Assembly: GCA_904502265.1 (NCBI GenBank)
Contig: CAJGDT010000133.1
Span: forward strand, 1 to 5,051
Reading direction: 5' to 3'
From: an uncultured Barnesiella sp.
GTDB lineage: Bacteria > Bacteroidota > Bacteroidia > Bacteroidales > Barnesiellaceae_A
Length of the DNA stretch: 5,051 bases
Of this stretch, positions 1 through 5,051 are shown piece after piece. A program made the translations under genes and the position numbers. A model generated the notes under the pieces. It had not been told where the DNA came from and did no database searches. It was given only the letters and a program-made list of their open reading frames with translations. The stretch's first letter is position 1. Each line of letters begins with the position of its first letter.

Positions 1-740
1 TCTGCATTCCCGGTTCTGTTGCCGACGATCGTAAAGTGGGTCTTGGCCACGGTAACCTCGCTGCTCGTTTGCTCCGTGAGGAGACTAAGTGTTTTGCTTT
101 CTTGGCAGGTCACGAGTCTTTCGCTGCTGCCGAAGGTGCTATCAAGATTGCTGCTAAGGCCGACAAGGTACGTAAAGAACCCCTCCGTTGTATCCTCAAT
201 GGTCTCGGTAAGGATGCTGCTTACATCATCTCTCGTATCAACGGTTTTACTTATGTTCAAACTGAACTTGACTACGCTACAGGCGAGTTGAAAGTAATCC
301 GCGAAGTTCCCTTCTCAAACGGCGATCGCGCTAAAGTAAAATGCTATGGTGCAGACGATGTTCGCGAAGGTGTAGCTATCATGTGGCACGAGGGTGTAGA
401 CGTATCTATCACAGGTAACTCTACCAACCCCACACGTTTCCAACACCCCGTTGCCGGTACTTACAAGAAAGAGTGCGGCGAGCGTGGTAAGAAATATTTC
501 TCTGTAGCATCGGGTGGTGGTACAGGTCGTACATTGCACCCCGATAACATGGCTGCCGGTCCCGCTTCATATGGTATGACCGACACTATGGGTCGTATGC
601 ACAGCGATGCTCAATTTGCAGGTTCTTCTTCAGTACCCGCACACGTTGAGATGATGGGCTTCCTCGGTATCGGTAACAACCCCATGGTTGGTTGTACTGT
701 AGCTTGTGCCGTTGACGTAGCTCAAGCACTCAGCAAGTAA
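1..740 (+). CDS. GGGtGRT-family protein, 3' part (5' end outside window)
   Basis: This gene runs in from the left edge. The frame is open from base 3 and gives 245 visible residues before the TAA at 738-740. It is assigned to the GGGtGRT family because the family's namesake motif GGGTGRT is present exactly, encoded at 513-533 (visible residues 171-177), followed by LHPDN and a Gly/Ala/Met-rich stretch. Family members are, as I recall, about 330 residues, so roughly 85 N-terminal residues are missing. A GTG at 36 is an internal valine, not a start. The fragment has no signal peptide or membrane segment, so the protein is probably cytoplasmic. Seven cysteines are visible (residues 1, 30, 63, 114, 158, 231, 235), including the C-terminal GCTVAC. 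The molecular function is unknown to me. I recall homologues often lying beside a NifU-like Fe-S scaffold gene, but that neighbour would be outside this window. A strong terminator follows, so this is the last gene of its transcript. Confidence 0.9.
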   Translation, partial: CIPGSVADDRKVGLGHGNLAARLLREETKCFAFLAGHESFAAAEGAIKIAAKADKVRKEPLRCILNGLGKDAAYIISRINGFTYVQTELDYATGELKVIREVPFSNGDRAKVKCYGADDVREGVAIMWHEGVDVSITGNSTNPTRFQHPVAGTYKKECGERGKKYFSVASGGGTGRTLHPDNMAAGPASYGMTDTMGRMHSDAQFAGSSSVPAHVEMMGFLGIGNNPMVGCTVACAVDVAQALSK

Positions 741-761
741 TATTTTATTACATACATTATG

Positions 762-797
762 CAAAGGAGTAGCCCATGGGTTGCTCCTTTGTTTTTG
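762..797 (+). terminator. Rho-independent terminator after the GGGtGRT gene
   Basis: Bases 762-775 pair with 778-791. The outer eight pairs are perfect (CAAAGGAG with CTCCTTTG), and the inner part continues with two G-T wobbles and C-G pairs. The innermost pair must open to leave a CATG loop. Five T residues follow at 792-796. It begins about 21 bases after the stop codon and ends the upstream transcript. There is no matching A run on the left, so it looks one-directional. Confidence 0.88.
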
Positions 798-831
798 GGG
801 TAAGGTGGCAACGGAGTGTAGATGCTACTGG

Positions 832-855
832 ATGCAAGATTGTGAAAGTTTGCAT
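832..855. repeat. Small inverted repeat upstream of the DUF5020 promoter
   Basis: ATGCAA at 832-837 is repeated in inverted orientation as TTGCAT at 850-855, separated by 12 bases. It ends 29 bases before the proposed -7 box, a position where a regulator could bind. The arms are only 6 bp, so this may be chance. It is too weak to be a terminator and has no T run. Confidence 0.3.
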
Positions 856-884
856 GCTGAGACGGACGAGAATGAAATTTTTTT

Positions 885-892
885 TAATTTTG
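885..892 (+). promoter_or_regulatory. Candidate Bacteroidota -7 promoter box for the DUF5020/permease operon
   Basis: TAATTTTG matches the Bacteroidota -7 consensus TAnnTTTG. Transcription would begin at about 898-900, leaving a leader of about 20 bases before the ATG at 919. There is no TTG at the usual 19-21 base distance upstream (that position reads CGG), so the promoter is either weak or dependent on an activator. The terminator just upstream means the operon needs a promoter in this gap, which supports the call. Confidence 0.45.
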
Positions 893-918
893 TGAGAAAT
901 TATATTCTTTGTACCGTT

Positions 919-1626
919 ATGATGAAAATAAAATCTATCCGTACTTTCGTGCTTGCAATGTTGATGCTTGTGTCATCAAATGTTGTGGCACAAAATCTAC
1001 AAGTTCACTATGACTTTGGTCGTGAGATGGTTACAACCACAGTAGAGATGTTTAAGCCCGACGGTGGTGGCAGTACTTATTTCTTTGTCGATATGGACTA
1101 CTCGCCCAAGGTGATAGGTGCCTATTGGGAGATTGTTCGGGAGTTGTGCTTCTGGCAAGATAGCAAGCTCGATTGGCTCTCGGTACACCTTGAGTATAAT
1201 GGAGGACTCAACACTGAAACATCGTTCAATAATGCCTTCTTGGGTGGTATCACCTACTCGGGACACTCCAAAGACTGGAGCAAGACTTGGTCGCTGTCGG
1301 TTATGTACAAAGCCATGCCCGGAACAATGGGTCTGGATGGCTCTTCGCAAATACACAGTTTCCAGATAACCGGTGTGTGGAACCTCTATTTCTTCAATCA
1401 TTGGTTGTCGTTTGATGGTTGTTTCGATTTCTGGCGTGAGCCGCAACCGTGGCTGGGAACAGAGTATATCTTTGCTGCAGAGCCACAATTGTGGGTAAAC
1501 CTCAACAATATAAAGGGTTGGGAGAAAATAAAGTTGAGTCTTGGTACTGAGGTGGAACTCTCTTACAACTTTGTTGGTAAGGGTTTCTATGCCATGCCAA
1601 CGGCTGCTGCTAAATGGACTTTCTAA
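919..1626 (+). CDS. DUF5020 family Tsx-like outer-membrane channel protein
   Basis: This 235-residue protein has a typical signal peptide: MMKIK, a hydrophobic core at about residues 9-20, then NVVA with likely cleavage after Ala24 to leave Gln25. The mature part is rich in alternating aromatic and polar residues, as in beta strands, and ends in Trp-Thr-Phe. A C-terminal Phe is the usual beta-barrel sorting signal. The segment YDFG at 31-34, followed by TTTVEMFKPD at 39-48 and FFVDMDY at 55-61, matches my memory of the DUF5020 family, which is related to the nucleoside channel Tsx. I chose the ATG at 919 (another follows at 922) because it directly precedes the signal peptide. The longer frame back to 781 would overlap the terminator and promoter and bury that signal. 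The purine permease gene follows after 29 bases, so the inferred role is passage of nucleosides or nucleobases through the outer membrane. Substrate is not shown by the sequence. Confidence 0.85.
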   Translation: MMKIKSIRTFVLAMLMLVSSNVVAQNLQVHYDFGREMVTTTVEMFKPDGGGSTYFFVDMDYSPKVIGAYWEIVRELCFWQDSKLDWLSVHLEYNGGLNTETSFNNAFLGGITYSGHSKDWSKTWSLSVMYKAMPGTMGLDGSSQIHSFQITGVWNLYFFNHWLSFDGCFDFWREPQPWLGTEYIFAAEPQLWVNLNNIKGWEKIKLSLGTEVELSYNFVGKGFYAMPTAAAKWTF

Positions 1627-1655
1627 TAGATTAAAACATAAAAATACAAATAACA

Positions 1656-2948
1656 ATGCTTAAAAAACTATTCGGATTTAATCCGGCCGAAACTACTGTT
1701 AAGAAAGAGATTGTAGCCGGTATTACAACATTCCTTACCATGTCGTATATCTTGGCAGTAAACCCCTCAATGTTTGGTTTGCTCGATGGTATGCCTCAAG
1801 GTGCTGTGTTTACTACCACGGCTTTGGCGGCTATTGTTGGTTGTGTAGCTATGGCGCTCATCGGTAAGTTGCCCTTCGGATTGGCACCCGGTATGGGTCT
1901 TAATGCTTTCTTTGTGTATAGCGTGTGCCTTGGCATGGGTTATAGTTGGCAGTTTGCCCTTACGGCTGTGTTGATAGAAGGACTTATCTTTATAGTGCTT
2001 ACAATCACCAATGTGCGTGAGGCGATTGTTAATGCCATACCCATGAGTCTGCGCAATGCTATAGGTGCCGGTATAGGTCTGTTTATTGCTTTTATAGGCT
2101 TGAGTAGTGCCGGTGTGGTGGTGCACAACGATGCTACACTGGTAGATTTGGGTAATATAACCTCCGGCTCGGCACTGTTGGCGCTTATTGGTATTATCAT
2201 TACAGGCTTTTTGTATGCGCGCAATGTGCCCGGTGCCATACTCATAGGTGTGTTGGCAACCATGGTGATAGGTATTTTTATGGGCGAAACGGAATTCAAA
2301 GGAATCCTTTCGCATCCCGAATCGATAAGTCCCATCTTCTGCAAGTTTGAGTTCGATAAGATTTTTACAATCGACATGCTTGTAGTGGTATTTACACTCC
2401 TCTTTATCGATATGTTTGATACCGTAGGTACGTTGGTTGGAGTATGTACAAAGGCCAACATGGTGGATGATAAGGGTAATATCAAACGACTTAATCAAGC
2501 CTTTATGGCCGACTCGATTGCAACCACAGTAGGTGCAATACTCGGTACTTCTACAACGACTACTTATGTTGAGAGTGCTGCCGGAGTGGCGCAAGGAGGT
2601 CGTTCGGGACTCACTGCGATGGTCGTAGCCTTGTGCTTTGCTGTATCATTGTTTTTCTCACCATTGTTCCTCTCTATTCCGGCTGCAGCTACAGCACCCG
2701 CGCTTATTATTGTAGGTCTCTTGATGCTCGAACCCATTACGAAGATACCTTTCAATGATTTTTCCGAGTCGTTGCCCGCCTTTGTTTGCATAGTTATGAT
2801 GCCCTTGACTTATTCTATTTCAAATGGTATACTCCTCGGTATGATTACCTATGTGTTGATGAACATGATATGTGGCAATTTCAAGAAAATTACGCCCACG
2901 ATGTACATACTTGCACTCTTGTTTATGCTTAAGTATATATTTATATGA
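1656..2948 (+). CDS. NCS2 family purine (hypoxanthine/guanine/adenine) permease, AzgA/PbuG type
   Basis: This 430-residue, very hydrophobic inner-membrane protein has the length and motifs of the AzgA/PbuG branch of the NCS2 transporters, which import purine bases with protons. Visible landmarks are EIVAGITTFLTMSYILAVNP (18-37), GLAPGMGLNAFF (75-86), FTLLFIDMFDTVGTLVG (246-262, with Asp252 and Asp255), and TSTTTTYVESAAG (298-310, with Glu306) followed by QGGRSG. The family fold is 14 helices in two inverted halves of seven, with the substrate held near the last two motifs. The gene is full length and intact. It starts 29 bases after the DUF5020 stop in an A-rich leader without a Shine-Dalgarno sequence, and no separate promoter is visible, so co-transcription is likely. 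Sequence alone does not decide between hypoxanthine/guanine and adenine. The uracil/xanthine branch fits less well because the motifs are of the AzgA type. Confidence 0.93.
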   Translation: MLKKLFGFNPAETTVKKEIVAGITTFLTMSYILAVNPSMFGLLDGMPQGAVFTTTALAAIVGCVAMALIGKLPFGLAPGMGLNAFFVYSVCLGMGYSWQFALTAVLIEGLIFIVLTITNVREAIVNAIPMSLRNAIGAGIGLFIAFIGLSSAGVVVHNDATLVDLGNITSGSALLALIGIIITGFLYARNVPGAILIGVLATMVIGIFMGETEFKGILSHPESISPIFCKFEFDKIFTIDMLVVVFTLLFIDMFDTVGTLVGVCTKANMVDDKGNIKRLNQAFMADSIATTVGAILGTSTTTTYVESAAGVAQGGRSGLTAMVVALCFAVSLFFSPLFLSIPAAATAPALIIVGLLMLEPITKIPFNDFSESLPAFVCIVMMPLTYSISNGILLGMITYVLMNMICGNFKKITPTMYILALLFMLKYIFI

Positions 2949-2960
2949 TAAAGTGTTGAC

Positions 2961-3003
2961 ATAATAAAAAAGGCTGTGCCTCAGGCGCAGCCTTTTTTAT
3001 TAT
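2961..3003. terminator. Bidirectional terminator between the permease and the esterase
   Basis: Bases 2961-2980 pair with 2984-3003 around a TCA loop. The stem is 20 bp with one imperfect position (T2977 opposite G2987). The GC-rich core (GGCTGTGCC / GGCGCAGCC) is flanked by AATAAAAAA on the left and TTTTTTATT on the right, so it can stop transcription both ways. It lies 12 bases after the permease stop and 16 bases beyond the esterase stop of the opposite strand. The imperfect pair is a G-U wobble in the + transcript but an A-C mismatch in the - transcript. Confidence 0.93.
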
Positions 3004-3019
3004 GGTATATACTTAATTC

Positions 3020-3943
3020 TTATTTGTTCAGTACAAAGGTAAGGGGTTGTGCCAGACGATTGGCCCAGCAAGTCTCGTTATGCTCATCACCTTCGAAAAC
3101 AAGACTTGTGAAGTGTGTTTCATCCCAACCTTTGGCCACGAAGAGTGAGTCGGCACGCATTTGGTAGGGTGCATAAGGTTCGTCGATGCCTACTGTGCCA
3201 CGATCCATGTATATGATGTGTGAGTTGGCCGCGGGTAGGTTAGCATTGAGGTACTCCTCGAAGGCCTTACCCCAAGCATGGTTGTCGCCCTCGAGTGGCA
3301 ATACACCTAATGATATATGTGTCGACATACATATTGCACCTCCAAATACCTCGGGATATTCGCACAGCGCATATATTGATATGAGTCCGCCCATGCTTGA
3401 GCCCATTACAAATGTGTTCTCGCGGTCGGTGAGGGGGGCGTACTTTTTGTCGATGAAGGGTTTGAGTTCTTCAACCAAGAATTTAAGATAATCGTCGCCT
3501 ATGGGAGTCATATCGCCATAGGTGGTAATCTCTTCGGGAGTGTAGTTGATAGTTTTGTTGGGAAAGTACTCATTAAGGCGATTCTCGGTATTGTCTACAG
3601 CAACCACAATGGTGTTGGGTACAGAGTTGGATGCAAGGAGTTCGCCCATCACTTCATCTACGCGCCACTCTTGCTTGTTCCACGTAGTGGTGGCATCAAA
3701 GAGCATCTGACCGTCGTGCATGTATAATACCTGACATTCGTCACCTATCTTGTATCCGTTGGGCAGCCACACATTTACATCACGAGCCTGAATGTATTTG
3801 GATGGAAAATCGGGGTAGTAATCGAGTGTACCCGAACTAACTTGTTGTGTAGCCTCCTGTGCCTCTTGAGGTGTGAGCAATGCCATGATGCCACCGGCAA
3901 ACAGAATGGCAATAATAATTAACGGGATGACCTTTGATTTCAT
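3020..3943 (-). CDS. Exported alpha/beta-hydrolase esterase (Esterase D / Fes / XynZ-type family)
   Basis: This 307-residue protein begins with MKSK and a hydrophobic segment at about 5-23, a signal peptide or membrane anchor; no lipobox cysteine is present. An alpha/beta-hydrolase of the putative-esterase family follows. It has VNVWLPNGY (57-64 region), VLYMHDGQMLFD (72-83, typical near the oxyanion hole), and IVVAVDN (112-118). The nucleophile elbow is GSSMGG at 181-186, with Ser183 as the probable nucleophile. Asp247 (YMDRGT) is the likely acid, and His288 in GDEHNETCW is the likely base. Relatives hydrolyse ester bonds in feruloylated xylan, enterobactin-like siderophores or acyl compounds; the substrate here is not shown. 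There is no carbohydrate-binding or sorting domain and no polysaccharide-use gene nearby. The gene has its own promoter, and a terminator separates it from cydB upstream, so it appears to be transcribed alone. The ATG at 3941-3943 suits the promoter position and the signal sequence. Confidence 0.88.
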   Translation of the reverse strand: MKSKVIPLIIIAILFAGGIMALLTPQEAQEATQQVSSGTLDYYPDFPSKYIQARDVNVWLPNGYKIGDECQVLYMHDGQMLFDATTTWNKQEWRVDEVMGELLASNSVPNTIVVAVDNTENRLNEYFPNKTINYTPEEITTYGDMTPIGDDYLKFLVEELKPFIDKKYAPLTDRENTFVMGSSMGGLISIYALCEYPEVFGGAICMSTHISLGVLPLEGDNHAWGKAFEEYLNANLPAANSHIIYMDRGTVGIDEPYAPYQMRADSLFVAKGWDETHFTSLVFEGDEHNETCWANRLAQPLTFVLNK

Positions 3944-3979
3944 ATTTCTATGTCTGATTAATGTGTGTTATTGACGATA

Positions 3980-4009
3980 CAAACTTAAGAAATGATTTTG
4001 ATTAAACAA
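3980..4009 (-). promoter_or_regulatory. Bacteroidota-type promoter for the esterase gene
   Basis: On the - strand, TTG (4009-4007) is followed after exactly 19 bases by TAAGTTTG (3987-3980). This matches the Bacteroidota -33/-7 consensus (TTG, 19-21 bases, TAnnTTTG). Transcription would start near 3972-3975, giving a leader of about 30 bases before the ATG at 3943. It lies downstream of the cydB terminator, as expected for an independent gene. Confidence 0.8.
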
Positions 4010-4050
4010 TGTTTCTACAGATTATTATACCCGAAGAGATGAGCCGAATG

Positions 4051-4093
4051 AAATAAAAATGCCCCATGGCGTGTATTCTCACGGCATGGGGCA
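4051..4093 (-). terminator. Rho-independent terminator after cydB
   Basis: On the - strand a 14-bp stem forms between 4093-4080 and 4073-4060 around a 6-base loop, with one internal mismatch (4069 opposite 4084). The outer nine pairs (TGCCCCATG with CATGGGGCA) are perfect. The A-rich run at 4051-4059 becomes a T run (TTTTTATTT) on the transcript. It starts 22 bases after the cydB stop and closes that transcript before the esterase promoter. Confidence 0.88.
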
Positions 4094-4115
4094 CATATTC
4101 GTATGTTTATAATCC

Positions 4116-5051
4116 TTAGTATTTATCTCCCGTCTCAAGTTCCTCCTTGGTAAGCGACTTCTTGTCCATTTTGCGCCAGAAGTAGGCTATGTAGGCTACT
4201 ACAAAGGGGATGATGAGCGATACGGTTGCCATGGTGCGCAAGGTAAATTCGCTCGAACAGCTATTTGACAATGTGAGCGAGCATTGCAAGTCGGCCGACG
4301 AGGGGTAGTAGGCTGTACCATTATAGCCGGCAATCATAAAGAGTGCCATTACTGCCAATACTGTACCCGGTGCTGCAAGCCATATACCTCTGTTAAATTG
4401 TTTCTTGAGAAGTGTGAGTAAGACGCCAGCCACAAGCAATACTGCTCCTATAAGTAACATGATAAGTACGGCTGGCATTTCGATTAAGTTGGTGAGGTAT
4501 TTACCCTTTACCAATGCTACCACACCATTTGCATCTACGGCATATCCCTCCATGGTAATGAGTTGTATCACAACCAATAAGAATATAATCAAGAAGCACA
4601 CAAAGCATATCAAAAGGCCTCGACGCAGTTGCAACGCAAGTTTGTCGTGCTTGATGTTGTTTATCATATATAATGCTCCAAGACATATAGCCAAGAACAT
4701 GACCATAAGACCAAACTCGACGTTGAAGGGGTTGGCTACGGCTTCGAGGCCTCGCCAGTCGCTACACCAACGGCTGATGACGGGAGCACCTATGTCGCCA
4801 ACTGCATTCTTATCAACCACAAATTGCGAGCCGGTGAAGAATGTTCCTACGGCTGTTCCTATCAACAACGGTGCTAAGCAACCGTTGAGCGTGAGGAAGA
4901 TGCGGAAGGCTGTCTTACCCAGTATATTGCCTGCCTTGCCTTGGAACTCGTACGATACGGCTTGCAGTACAAAGGTGATGAGGATGAGTATCCACACCCA
5001 GTATGCACCGCCAAAACTTGTGCTGTAGAATAATGGGAATGATGCAAAGAA
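4116..5051 (-). CDS. cydB: Cytochrome bd ubiquinol oxidase subunit II, 3' part (5' end outside window)
   Basis: The frame is open to the right edge, giving 311 residues. About 60-70 N-terminal residues are missing if the usual length near 380 applies. The visible start, FFASFPLFYSTSFGGAYW, is a typical CydB segment, so the GTG at 4997 is an internal valine. Other CydB hallmarks are VSYEFQGKAGN, GTAVGTFFTGSQF (visible residues 65-77), WRGLEAVANPFNV (99-111), and near the end SNSCSSEFTLRTM before the last helix and a charged tail. There are about seven hydrophobic helices in this part. CydB pairs with the haem-carrying CydA in the inner membrane; the complex oxidises quinol and reduces O2 to water with very high affinity. 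In Bacteroides this enzyme supports growth in nanomolar oxygen. cydA normally lies directly upstream, here beyond the window. A terminator follows the stop, so cydB ends its operon. Confidence 0.96.
   Translation of the reverse strand, partial: FFASFPLFYSTSFGGAYWVWILILITFVLQAVSYEFQGKAGNILGKTAFRIFLTLNGCLAPLLIGTAVGTFFTGSQFVVDKNAVGDIGAPVISRWCSDWRGLEAVANPFNVEFGLMVMFLAICLGALYMINNIKHDKLALQLRRGLLICFVCFLIIFLLVVIQLITMEGYAVDANGVVALVKGKYLTNLIEMPAVLIMLLIGAVLLVAGVLLTLLKKQFNRGIWLAAPGTVLAVMALFMIAGYNGTAYYPSSADLQCSLTLSNSCSSEFTLRTMATVSLIIPFVVAYIAYFWRKMDKKSLTKEELETGDKY

Noticed and set aside
903..911. TATTCTTTG as a second -7 box
   Set aside because: The spacing between TA and TTTG is one base too long, and transcription would start essentially at the ATG, leaving no leader.
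781..918. N-terminal extension of the DUF5020 frame
   Set aside because: It begins inside the terminator hairpin, crosses the promoter box, and would place about 46 unrelated residues before a well-formed signal peptide.
797..918. Purine riboswitch upstream of the purine-uptake operon
   Set aside because: I see no conserved three-way junction core or loop sequences of the purine riboswitch class, which is mainly known from Firmicutes.
997..1656. 219-codon open frame on the - strand opposite the DUF5020 gene
   Set aside because: It is antisense to a gene with clear signal peptide and family features, has no recognisable domain, and its composition is that of a shadow frame.
1767..2594. 275- and 181-codon - strand open frames opposite the permease gene
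   Set aside because: They mirror the codon pattern of the permease (repetitive His/Tyr/Thr or Ser/Pro/Ile content) and show no family resemblance.
762..4093. CCCATGG found in both the 762-796 and 4051-4093 terminators as a dispersed repeat
   Set aside because: The shared part is a short palindromic core within otherwise different hairpins, so chance is the simpler explanation.
4405..5028. 207-codon + strand open frame opposite cydB
   Set aside because: CydB is unmistakable on the other strand; the Thr/Pro/Ser-rich product resembles no protein I know.

Overview
The window looks like ordinary chromosomal DNA from a member of the Bacteroidota, most likely a gut Bacteroidales. Every protein resembles families common in that order: a GGGtGRT protein, a DUF5020 outer-membrane protein, an AzgA/PbuG-type purine permease, a secreted Fes/XynZ-type esterase and cytochrome bd subunit II. 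The start sites have A-rich leaders rather than Shine-Dalgarno sequences. One promoter fits the Bacteroidota pattern exactly (TTG, 19 bases, TAAGTTTG). I cannot name genus or species from this much sequence.

Layout on the + strand. Positions 1-740 hold the 3' part of a GGGtGRT-family gene, closed by a strong hairpin terminator at 762-796. The gap 797-918 holds a -7-type promoter box and a small inverted repeat. Next come a DUF5020 (Tsx-like) outer-membrane protein gene (919-1626) and, 29 bases later, a 430-residue NCS2 purine permease gene (1656-2948). These two look like one operon that carries nucleosides or nucleobases first across the outer membrane and then across the inner membrane.

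Layout on the - strand. A near-perfect 20-bp hairpin at 2961-3003, flanked by A and T runs, separates the permease from a convergent gene for an exported alpha/beta-hydrolase esterase (3943 to 3020). That gene has its own clear promoter at 3980-4009. Upstream of it on the same strand, cydB (from beyond the right edge to 4116) ends in a hairpin terminator at 4051-4093. The cydB start and presumably cydA lie beyond the right edge. Cytochrome bd fits an anaerobe that removes or respires traces of oxygen.

There is no tRNA, rRNA, mobile element, CRISPR array or phage gene that I can see. I did not find a convincing new multi-gene system. The most interesting items are the uncharacterised GGGtGRT protein and the DUF5020/permease pair, which suggests a substrate class for the DUF5020 protein.
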